DNA from: Anaspis maculata
Lineage: Eukaryota; Arthropoda; Insecta; Coleoptera; Scraptiidae
DNA length: 64,000 bases
NCBI GenBank assembly: GCA_949128115.1
Contig: OX421964.1
Coordinates: 46,230,601-46,294,600 of the forward strand
Reading direction: 5' to 3'
Shown: in pieces, positions 56,477 through 64,000 of the stretch
Numbering within the stretch: position 1 is the first letter of the stretch
How the letters are laid out: each line of letters starts with the position of its first letter
Notes under the pieces: generated by a model
Seen by the model: only the letters and a program-made list of their open reading frames with translations
Database searches by the model: none
What the model was told of the DNA's origin: nothing
Position numbers and translations under genes: made by a program

Positions 56477-59400
56477 TCATTCACACAGTATAAATGATCT
56501 GATTTTCATACATCCGGTTAAATATCTGTATAGGACGATGGCGTCCTGGGGTTTGCTGCTGGACAGAATATCATGTACATCTTGATCGAAAAAGTGTTTG
56601 ACGAAGTAGGGTCTGTACGGGGCGTACAAGGGGCACTCAAAAAATACATGGTTCAGCGATTCCCTCCTTCTCATGCAGCAAATAGTGCAGTCATTCATCA
56701 AGTCTATGGTGTAGGTGACTTTGTTCACAAAGATCTTTAGTGTGGTGTTACTTGCGGTCCTAAGTTGTGTCAGTAGTCTTTTTAGTGGCAACGGGGTCTC
56801 AGTGTTGAGCATAGAGTTCTCTAAATTTTGGTGCTTGAGATGTTTGTATTGTGTGTTGTTGATCGATAGTAGAATGCTATTCATGTCTTGTGTCTTTCCT
56901 ACTTGTATATATGAGTCAAGGATTTCTCTAATTTTCTCTCTAGTCAGTTGGCTGAGGTCCGGTGTGGCATCAGAGCTTTGACTTAGTGTGTTTATCAATC
57001 TAGTATACCAGTTAAATTGTAGGGAAGGTGCCGTTTTGTTCAATTCGATGAGTCTGAAAAGGGCCCTTCTTGGGTACCTGACACTTTTCATATTGGTTAT
57101 TTTGAGTATATAATTCAGTACTTGCTTAATCACTACGCTACCCAGTCTTGACACCCCGAATTCAGACCGAATGATGCTATTAGGCACATTTCTTCTTAGA
57201 TAAAAAATTTTCTTGAAGAAGCCCACCTGCACCTTTTCTAGTTCGTCTAGATGTTTAATTCCCCATACTACCGCGTTGTACAGCAGCGTACTTACAACTG
57301 TCGCGTCATAAAGCCGGGAAATTGCGTTAATGTTTGACATTTTCGATCTGCTTATTGTATTGCTAATGGCTCCCGTTGTTAATTTAGACCTAGCCACCTG
57401 TTCCTGAACGGCTGTGCTGAAAGAGTTATTGAAGTTGAGCGTAGTTCCCAAGTATTTATAACTATTGACAATTTCGATTATTTGGTCCTTAAAATAGAAG
57501 TTCTCCTGCTTCATTCTAGCCCCTCTACGAAATACTATAATTTTGGTTTTTTGGATGTTAACTTTTAATTGCTTCAGCTGGGCATACTCTTCTAGGATGT
57601 GTAGATTTCGCTGCATTTCGACAGGGGAGTCTGATAACAATACAGTATCGTCAGCATATAACAAACTGAGGACATTCTCCCCCTCATCCATGGGAACTCC
57701 CCTTGCACCCCTCCCCAGGAAATAGCTGTCCAAGTCTCTAGTAAACAGTGAGAACATCAACGGACTCAAGGGGTCTCCCTGTAATACTCCTTTTGTAACC
57801 TTGACAGACCCGCTCCGCTCACCTGCCGCGACGACGTGTACATAAGCGTTCTCATATAATTTTTTGATCACTCTTATAAGCTTGCTGCTTACACCCGCTG
57901 CAAAAAGTGTATCCCATAATAGGAGGTGGTTAATTTCATCAAAGGCCTTACTATAGTCGATGAATAATGCATAAATTTTACGACCCCTGAGTCTCAAACT
58001 GTTTTCGATTATTGCACTTAACGTAAAAACATTGTCCAGGGTAGCTCGGTGTTTTCGAAAGCCTCCCTGACCTTCTGGTAAAATACCACTACTCTCAGAG
58101 AAAATACTAAGCCTATTTGTTATCAAGGTCGTGAAAATTTTTGCTATTGCATTTATTAATGAAAGCCCCCTGTAATTTTCTGGTTGCGACTTATCGCCTT
58201 TCTTATATAAATGTATTAATTTAATTTGACCCCAGCTTTTAGGCGTTTTCTCTTTCTCTAGTACTATGTTAAACATTTTGAGTAAATAGTGTATACCTTC
58301 TCCAGGTAGATTTTTGAAAATTTCGTTTGGAATACCATCGAGGCCAGGTGACTTTTTTTCTTTTAGGTTTGCTATCGTCTTTACTAGTTCGTGTTTTGAA
58401 AACTGCTGATCAAGATAAGGGTGTCTGGCGTCAATATAAGCAGAGTGGTCAATGTTTCTGCTGAAAATTTCAGTTGGACTGCCAAAGATTTCTCTGTAAT
58501 ACGCGCCCCATTCCTCCTTGCTGATTAAGCTCTGTTCCCGTTGCGTACCAGGTTTCATTTTTTTAAAAGTTTCCCAAAACTGTCTCGGATTAGTGACATT
58601 ATCGATTTTCTTTTTGATGTTTAGTTCATAATTACGTTTTTTCTGTCTTAACATATTCTTATACTTTTTTTTTTCTGTAAGCATGATGTTTAATTGTTCT
58701 AGATTTCTCTTTTTTGCTCGGTAATCTCTGTAACATTTCTGAACCATTCTATTCTGCTGTTTGCATTCTGAGTCGTACCATGGTTTGTTAAATCTCTTTT
58801 GTGGCCTGTCTGTTAAAGTAATAATTTTGTTCAAATTGAGAAACTTAGTCACCTCACCAATAGCTTCGTTCAGATTTTCATTTGCTTCGTCTACATCGTC
58901 GCTCTGAGAATGTAACCTAACCGACTGACTCATAACTGCACTAAAAGCTCTGGCTCTATTCTCCGGTAAAATAGTTTTCTCTTTTTTGTAAAATTTGTGT
59001 CCGTCTGTATCGTAGTAATTGGTTTCAGTCGGGGTTTTTGTTTCAGTCATGAGTGTGTTGATTCCTAAGTGACAGGGTAAGTGATCTGACAGTGTTATAA
59101 AGGTTTCCAAAATTTCAAATGTGTTTACAGAACTTATATCTTTCATGGTTAACCATACAAGATCTATAACGGTATTACCTCTACTTGAAAAGTGGGTCGC
59201 CTTACCCGGAGTATCCCCTCGCACGCGCCCGTTCAGTACCATCAGTGCGTTTTGCGCCATTTTGTCCAGCAAAATACCCCCGGATGTACTTTTTTTCAGA
59301 TCTTCAGATGACCTTTTTGCGTTCGCATTTTCGATACCTTCCAAAAGGACCTCCTCAATCTCGCCGCCATTGCCTATTCTGCAGTTGAAGTCGCCCCCTG

Positions 59401-59938
59401 TTATCACTATGTCGTTTGGGAATCTGGAAATGATTTCATTTAAAGAATCGTTGAGCATTTCTAGACAAACCGGAAAATCAAGGTCAGGCTTGAGATAGAC
59501 CAATCCTATCACACAACCCGCACCCAGAACAGACTCAGTACCACTCAGCCTCAGAAAGAGCCACTTGTTGTCTTTTTCAAGCAGATTGCAATTGTCTCTC
59601 CTTACCAAATCTTTCCTCACCAATAAAGCTAGCCCGCCACTACCCCTCCCCTTGTCTTTTTCTTTTTTAGCTTCTACGGTAAATATGTTATAATTTTCTA
59701 AGAACCCAGGGAGCGACAGTGGCGTGGTCGCCCATGTTTCGCACAAGCAAATAATATCGTGTGAAATTAAAATCTGTAATTGGCATTCATTTAAATTATA
59801 AAGGTTTGATACACCAGCAATGTTCCAGTAAATTATGTTTATTTGTTCATGTCTTTGCTGCGTATGTTTTTTCTTTTTAAGGCATTTCTTCAGTTTTTTT
59901 GGACGAGTTGGTTTCTCTGTTCGTCCCATCCAAACCAT
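56477..59938 (-). CDS. LINE ORF2: APE endonuclease and reverse transcriptase
   Basis: 1,153 codons from ATG at 59938. Residues 33-295 form an APE-type endonuclease: YWN (37-39), CETW (66-69, catalytic Glu67), GGDFN (181-185), IDLVW (258-262) and SDH (284-286). A lysine-rich linker follows. The RT lies at about 525-830 and carries PGLDGIPNEIF, FIDYSKAFDEIN (659-670), QGDPLSP (720-726) and the catalytic YADD (761-764). Near the C-terminus CTICC...H...C suggests a zinc-binding motif. It nicks target DNA and copies the element RNA there. All key catalytic residues seen are intact. The first 49 nt overlap ORF1 in the -1 frame. Confidence 0.95.
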   Translation of the reverse strand: MVWMGRTEKPTRPKKLKKCLKKKKHTQQRHEQINIIYWNIAGVSNLYNLNECQLQILISHDIICLCETWATTPLSLPGFLENYNIFTVEAKKEKDKGRGSGGLALLVRKDLVRRDNCNLLEKDNKWLFLRLSGTESVLGAGCVIGLVYLKPDLDFPVCLEMLNDSLNEIISRFPNDIVITGGDFNCRIGNGGEIEEVLLEGIENANAKRSSEDLKKSTSGGILLDKMAQNALMVLNGRVRGDTPGKATHFSSRGNTVIDLVWLTMKDISSVNTFEILETFITLSDHLPCHLGINTLMTETKTPTETNYYDTDGHKFYKKEKTILPENRARAFSAVMSQSVRLHSQSDDVDEANENLNEAIGEVTKFLNLNKIITLTDRPQKRFNKPWYDSECKQQNRMVQKCYRDYRAKKRNLEQLNIMLTEKKKYKNMLRQKKRNYELNIKKKIDNVTNPRQFWETFKKMKPGTQREQSLISKEEWGAYYREIFGSPTEIFSRNIDHSAYIDARHPYLDQQFSKHELVKTIANLKEKKSPGLDGIPNEIFKNLPGEGIHYLLKMFNIVLEKEKTPKSWGQIKLIHLYKKGDKSQPENYRGLSLINAIAKIFTTLITNRLSIFSESSGILPEGQGGFRKHRATLDNVFTLSAIIENSLRLRGRKIYALFIDYSKAFDEINHLLLWDTLFAAGVSSKLIRVIKKLYENAYVHVVAAGERSGSVKVTKGVLQGDPLSPLMFSLFTRDLDSYFLGRGARGVPMDEGENVLSLLYADDTVLLSDSPVEMQRNLHILEEYAQLKQLKVNIQKTKIIVFRRGARMKQENFYFKDQIIEIVNSYKYLGTTLNFNNSFSTAVQEQVARSKLTTGAISNTISRSKMSNINAISRLYDATVVSTLLYNAVVWGIKHLDELEKVQVGFFKKIFYLRRNVPNSIIRSEFGVSRLGSVVIKQVLNYILKITNMKSVRYPRRALFRLIELNKTAPSLQFNWYTRLINTLSQSSDATPDLSQLTREKIREILDSYIQVGKTQDMNSILLSINNTQYKHLKHQNLENSMLNTETPLPLKRLLTQLRTASNTTLKIFVNKVTYTIDLMNDCTICCMRRRESLNHVFFECPLYAPYRPYFVKHFFDQDVHDILSSSKPQDAIVLYRYLTGCMKIRSFILCE

Positions 59939-60708
59939 GTGTCGTTTATCAATATCTTAAGGTGTGCTGTTGTGACTGTGTTTCCTTTTCTTCTTTCTTC
60001 TTTCGCCGTATCTCGAAGTTTCTTCTGGATTCTTCTTTCGGATTGCGTCATATCGCTGTTAATGAACACATTGGATCCCTTGAGTTTCTTCTTGTTTTTC
60101 AGAACCGCCATCTTAGCTTCCCAGCTAGTCATTTCCAGGAATATAATATCGGGCTTATTTCTTATGTGGTTACGTACTTTGTGGGCCGATTTTATTTGAG
60201 CTGTGGTGTTTAGCTCCTGTGAAATAAATGTTTTTGTTTCTTCTAATGGGTCCTCAGATTGGGTGGCTAGTCCCATGATAACTAACTTGTTCTTCTTCTC
60301 TTTTCTTTCATAGCCCTCGATCCTCTGTTCGATACGTGATATTTTCTCGTTCATATCCTTCTTCTCGTTGCTCCACTCCTCTTCCTTCTTTTTGTACAAT
60401 TCCTTCATTTCTTCCACAGCTTTTTTGATGTTGATGTTTTCCGTTCTGATTTCCGATATTGATTTCCGGGTCTCCTTGCTCTCTTTTTCTATTATGTTTG
60501 TGAGTTCTTCTTTTATTGCCTTCATAGCAATAAGCAGCTCCTCGTTTCCCATTTCGCTGATTTGGGTTTCGCTCTGGATTTCGCTCTGGATTTCTGAGGT
60601 GACGTGCTTGTTTCTAATCTTCTTGAGCTCGTTGCGTGCTTCGCCGGGGCTGTCTCTACTTCTTTTAGATGACTTACTTGGTGTTTGAAAAGTATTACCT
60701 TCCGACAT
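59890..60708 (-). CDS. LINE ORF1: coiled-coil RNA-binding protein
   Basis: 272 codons from ATG at 60708; the TTG just upstream is in frame but is not needed, and a stop lies three codons before that. The N-terminus is basic and Ser-rich. About residues 50-140 are Glu/Lys-rich with the heptad spacing of a long coiled coil (for example EKISRIEQRIEGYERKEKK). About 142-225 resembles an RRM (NKLVIMGL, then DIIFLEMTSWEAKMAVL), and a basic C-terminal domain follows (QSERRIQKKLRD). This is the coiled coil-RRM-CTD plan of L1-like ORF1 proteins, which trimerise and coat the RNA. No CCHC knuckle is present. The TGA stop directly follows a slippery A-rich run. Confidence 0.85.
   Translation of the reverse strand: MSEGNTFQTPSKSSKRSRDSPGEARNELKKIRNKHVTSEIQSEIQSETQISEMGNEELLIAMKAIKEELTNIIEKESKETRKSISEIRTENINIKKAVEEMKELYKKKEEEWSNEKKDMNEKISRIEQRIEGYERKEKKNKLVIMGLATQSEDPLEETKTFISQELNTTAQIKSAHKVRNHIRNKPDIIFLEMTSWEAKMAVLKNKKKLKGSNVFINSDMTQSERRIQKKLRDTAKEERRKGNTVTTAHLKILINDTWFGWDEQRNQLVQKN
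59893..59899 (-). promoter_or_regulatory. Candidate -1 ribosomal frameshift heptamer
   Basis: On the minus strand the ORF1 end reads CAA AAA AAC TGA. The heptamer A AAA AAC fits the X XXY YYZ slip rule in the ORF1 frame, and a one-base backward slip enters the ORF2 frame (AAA AAA CTG AAG). ORF2 also has its own ATG 36 nt upstream in the overlap, so termination-reinitiation is an alternative. No strong downstream hairpin is obvious. Confidence 0.45.
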
Positions 60709-61035
60709 CAATCTGATTGTTTATAAGGTCGTTTTTGTGGGTTTCTTGCTTGGTGTACACGTACTGCTGATAGTTATTTATTGTTCGATAATTCTGCACA
60801 AAAAACCAAACGAATAATGCCGCTGCTAACGCTGTAATTTCTATCAGAAACCGTCTTTTACACTGAGTTTGCTGTAGATATGGGGATTGCTTGACTTTCC
60901 AGTTACACAATTCCACTCGTATCCGTCTTTTTCGAAATCCTAAGCCAATTCTACCACTTTTAACTTAGATTATAACAGGTATTCTGAAGAGCGATATTTA
61001 TCGTGTGTGGCCGACTCGACTTGCTGCGCACCTCC
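60709..61035 (-). promoter_or_regulatory. LINE 5' UTR, presumed internal promoter region
   Basis: 327 bp between the 5' target duplication and the ORF1 ATG. It starts GGAGGTGCGCAGCAAGTCGA on the minus strand. An in-frame run without stops encodes a hydrophobic stretch (FLIEITALAAALFVWFF), but it starts at GTG, so I do not call a protein. A full 5' end implies that any internal promoter is retained. Confidence 0.5.
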
Positions 61036-61050
61036 TTTGGAACGTATGTA
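61036..61050. repeat. Target-site duplication of the LINE, 5' side
   Basis: TTTGGAACGTATGTA, identical to 56036-56050. Its position sets the 5' end of the element at 61035. Confidence 0.9.
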
Positions 61051-61180
61051 CTACGACGGGGTCTCTGGGACCCCATTCTATATTTTGTGGGAAAACGAGT
61101 TTTTTTTTAAACAATATAATAATAGTTGGTAATGTTGTAGCCAATAATAAAAAAATTAAAAATAAGGAAAAAGTCTTCAA
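61051..61180. other. Short flank between the LINE and FB-A copy 3
   Basis: Contains the small inverted motif GGGGTCTCTGGGACCCC near 61058-61074. No gene. Confidence 0.4.
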
Positions 61181-62546
61181 ATAAACTGCTGGACAACGAA
61201 GTTGTCGGTTTCGGAAAAATGGTTCGACTTTGAGAACCAATAACTTCCGATTGCCGAATGCGATTTCCATTTTGTTTGTTGTATTGAGTAGCCTGGGTGT
61301 TTCCGTAACCTATCCTGTAAAACTGATTGTCAAGAAACTTCATGTAAAATTTTTATAGGGTGATATTATGTAAAATGCTGCAAAATTGCACCGACTTCAT
61401 CGTACACCCATTTGTCAAAAAAATTTATTTAATGTATTCTTATACAAAAATCATGAAGTGTGGCGTCTTATCTCGGAACGGTTTTGGAATTTCCCAGATA
61501 GGAAGTCTTACATTGAAGATACGGATTTTTATGTTGAATGTCACAGATTTGCCTTGTTGGCAAGCGAGATTAAGTCACTTTTGATGAATGGATGTTCGCA
61601 TTGAGCAAGATTGTTCGCACAACAGTTCCGGACAATTTTACTCTCAACACAACCGGAATATTCAGTGTGAGGCTTAGCAGAGGGCACTTTTTCAAGTGAT
61701 TGTCACTGCCTGTTTTTCGTACGTTGAATTTGGTCAGAATTTCATCAGAATTTTAGAAGTAGAACATGTTCTATTTGCAAGTTCAAGCTCCTGAACATAG
61801 TAACGATGTAAAACTACTATACAGTTTCCGAGTGAAGTAAAGCCCCCCTGGACGTTATACTTTTTGTGCTTGTGCTATGCCTGAGTTTCGCAAATATGCA
61901 ACATCCAACATAAAAATTTATATCTCCAATGTTGGAGTTCTAATCTGGATAAATTCAAATCCGTTTCGAGACACCACACTTCATGATTTTTGTATTGAAA
62001 TATTAAAAAAATATTTTTTTAAAATGGGGGTACCATGAAGTCGTTGCGATTTTGCACCATTTTACGTATCATCCTGTAGAAAATTTACATGAAGTTTCTC
62101 AACATTCACTATTATAGCATGAGTTACGGAAAGATCAAGCTAGTTAACGCAACAAACAAAATGGAAATCACAATCGGCAATAGGGGTTTGTCCTGAGCAA
62201 TCATTTCAGGGACATGCGCTAAATTTTAGGCGGGCTTTTTGAAAAAACCGGACAAAAGCCTTTGAATCTTACTCTAATGCACCTGTAATGTAATATAACG
62301 CGATAGATTTCCAAGGCTAGTTTATTTTTGAGATAAAATATGCTATAATATTTCATCTGTGCAGAACTTTTGTTCATGACAAATCTGCGTAAATGCATTA
62401 GTTTGTCCGGTTGTTTTCAATATTCCGCCATTATTTGCACCTCGCACATGTGCAGTATGGCCAGGAAAATGTCCTATCGGGAGATATTGGCCGCCAAAGT
62501 CGAACCATTTTTCCGATACCGACAAGTTCGTTGTCCAGCAGTTTAT
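61181..62546. mobile_element. Foldback element FB-A, copy 3
   Basis: ATAAACTGCTGGACAACGAA at 61181 matches its inverted end TTGTCCAGCAGTTTAT at 62546, with TA at each terminus. Inward words (GGTTCGACTTTG, CAATAACTTCCGATTG, AACTTCATGTAAAATTTT) recur inverted at about 62100-62515 and match FB-A copies 1 and 2. A block near 62190-62480 (GACATGCGCTAAATTTTAGG and on) has no counterpart in the left arm and is probably an inserted segment. No transposase frame is seen. Confidence 0.75.
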
Positions 62547-62950
62547 ATTGTGGGCAAGATGTATTACCGCATGTCAGGCAAATTGTTTTTTGTTTTTCGG
62601 TCCTTCCCTTCGGAACAAAAGCGGCATCTTGATTATTTGGATCCTCTGGGAGCTTCCGCAGGTGTGAGTGACTCTTCCATGGCGATTCCGAGTACGTCGG
62701 CGCAAATCGAGCGTAGTTTGCGCGGTACCTACATGGGAACTGCGTGCATTCTGCATTATGACGTGTGATGTGGACTGTGGACAGTTGGCATCCGAGTTCC
62801 TTCAGGAAGTCATACCTCGATTTTTTTTCCTTGTTGAGCAAATTGATACACTGCTCTACTATTGACTCCAGCAATATTCAACATTCATAATCAATGTCGT
62901 CATAATACGTTTATTTACCTGAAGTGACGTTTTGAACAAAGTAACACTTA
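62547..62950. other. Non-coding stretch
   Basis: Frames of 60-147 codons overlap here on both strands (the longest at 62431-62874, minus), but they run into FB-A sequence and show no domain. Confidence 0.3.
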
Positions 62951-63102
62951 TGCTGGGTTCATACACCAAGTTTAACGCTCAAGAATTAAGGAGTAACGCC
63001 TAAAAACTAGGCTAATTACCCTAGCAATCAGGTGCCACCCCAGGCACTTATTAGGCGGTATTCCTTACACCTTACGCCTCATTTTGGTCTATGAACCCAG
63101 CA
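62951..63102. mobile_element. MITE (152 bp), possibly PIF/Harbinger-like, with TTA duplication
   Basis: TGCTGGGTTCATA at 62951 and TATGAACCCAGCA ending at 63102 are a perfect 13 bp inverted repeat. TTA flanks both sides (62948-62950, 63103-63105), the 3 bp duplication of PIF/Harbinger-type elements. Inner halves also pair loosely (GGAGTAACGCC, GGCGGTATTCC). Confidence 0.8.
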
Positions 63103-63490
63103 TTATACTATTATGGGGTCTCTCGTATACCCAAAATATTATTTTGCAGTCGAGTGAAGATACGAACGGTATCATTCATTACATCACAATTTGCACGGCT
63201 TGAGATAATTAATCGACTGACTGGAGCATATCTAGAAGCGCGATACTCTCACCCAAAAATTTCTTGACAATTCTTCGAAATTCAGATATGCTAGGGTCTT
63301 CTTGTAGTTACGGGTTAATGATGGAAAATGATTCTTGCATGATTTTTCACGTGGGTTTCGAATCTATTCACAAACATTTTCAATGGTACATCGCTAACAG
63401 GGTGCAACATCGAAAAAAATTTCTCAAATCTTACACCCAAATATGTATCACACCTAATGGGTTACTCAACAAAACGCATGTGAAAAATTG
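63103..63490. other. Non-coding stretch
   Basis: No gene or repeat recognised. Confidence 0.3.
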
Positions 63491-63802
63491 ATAAATTTTG
63501 GTCCTTTTTTGAAAATTTCAGACTCGTCTTATGGACCGAGAGCCCCCAAAAATTTTGTCTCACGACCAGATTTTCGATTAAATGGATGTACCCACACAAA
63601 ATCCCGTTGGTTTCATTCATATTTCATGTACCTTATGACGTGATATTTTGGTCATTTTTTCGAAAATTGACAAGCTCATATCAGCCCCAGCCCGACATGT
63701 GAGACAAAGCAATTTTTAACAACCTTATCAACGCAGATTAGACCTTTAGGGTTGGAATCATGTACTTGAACGTAAGTTTTGAGTCACCAGCTCCCTGTCC
63801 AT
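63491..63802. repeat. Dispersed repeat, inverted partner of 55513-55832
   Basis: Reverse complement of 55513-55832 in block order, with substitutions throughout. The two copies flank the LINE, the FB-A copy and the Harbinger-like MITE, about 8 kb apart. Confidence 0.8.
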
Positions 63803-64000
63803 GCGAGATAGGGAGGTTTACTGATTTGTGGAATTGGATGCGATCATCAAAATAGTTATGTCCAGCTCCACTGAAGCGACAAATCTATTCAGTTTCCTTA
63901 TCTACCTACCGTTTTGCTTGTGCAATAATTATCATTGTCGTATCAAGTCAATTATATTTATTATAATAGTCCATAATATGTAGATGTAATGTCATGCGCC

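Larger units (their letters stand above)
56051..61035 (-). mobile_element. Full-length non-LTR retrotransposon (LINE), 4,985 bp
   Basis: The minus-strand element has a 327 bp 5' UTR (61035-60709), ORF1 (60708-59890), an overlapping ORF2 (59938-56477), a 3' UTR of about 426 bp with AATAAA near 56078-56073, and a (TTAC)n tail in place of poly(A). A 15 bp target duplication flanks it. Both frames are uninterrupted, so the copy may be active or recently so. The APE endonuclease, RT, a C-terminal Cys/His motif and the repeat tail place it among LINEs of the broad I/Jockey/CR1/L2 grouping; I cannot name the clade. Confidence 0.95.

Noticed and set aside
56715..60688. Plus-strand frames opposite the LINE ORFs
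   Set aside because: They are antisense shadows of the real ORF1 and ORF2.
60695..60916. 73-codon frame with a hydrophobic segment in the LINE 5' UTR
   Set aside because: It starts at GTG and overlaps the ORF1 start; eukaryotic initiation there is unlikely.
62431..62874. 147-codon minus-strand frame
   Set aside because: It runs through FB-A arm sequence and shows no recognisable domain.
1..64000. CRISPR arrays, bacterial operons, rRNA
   Set aside because: No regularly spaced identical short repeats with unique spacers, no ribosome-binding-site-led gene clusters and no rRNA-like conserved blocks were seen.

Overview
This is eukaryotic nuclear DNA, AT-rich and almost free of recognisable host genes. 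It looks like an intergenic, transposon-dense stretch of an arthropod genome. A hemipteran insect (aphid, mealybug or scale-insect type) is my best guess. That rests on the many TACCTA/TAGGTA words, which I associate with such genomes, and on the kinds of mobile element present; no host protein settles it. There are no operons, rRNA, CRISPR arrays or bacterial-type genes. Most short open frames are chance, and many of those I checked begin with a non-ATG codon.

Layout, left to right. 410-1530: degenerate minisatellite. 2064-3606: giant palindrome (foldback family FB-A). 3870-4140: GC-rich patch with E-boxes. 5806-7225: satellite of about 260 bp units. 11894-13873: second FB-A copy carrying an FB-B insertion. 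14560-18060: FB-B element holding two further palindromes (FB-C, FB-D). 20183-25626: element with two 1,035 bp LTRs around a broken LINE. 25.6-33.5 kb: mostly unique, with small tandem repeats and one possible secreted-protein exon. 33483-34567: complete FB-B element with TA target duplication. 41480-41672: tRNA-like SINE candidate. 42366-42719: unidentified open frame. 44.6-45.7 kb: tandem 120 bp repeats, followed by two small DNA-transposon MITEs. 49889-51949: nested hAT-type elements, the inner one with a perfect 8 bp target duplication. 56051-61035: full-length, intact-looking non-LTR retrotransposon on the minus strand, with 15 bp target duplications. 61181-62546: third FB-A copy. 62951-63102: small MITE.

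The only clearly functional coding capacity is the LINE. ORF1 encodes a coiled-coil plus RRM-like RNA-binding protein. ORF2 encodes an APE endonuclease and reverse transcriptase. Together they would make the particle that copies the element by target-primed reverse transcription. ORF1 and ORF2 overlap, and a candidate -1 frameshift heptamer lies directly before the ORF1 stop.

The most unusual object is the LTR element at 20-25 kb. Its LTRs are nearly identical, yet its interior is a decayed LINE in which I found no LTR-element protein. Each LTR carries three hairpin units whose stems change in a compensating way while the 17-nt loop is conserved.
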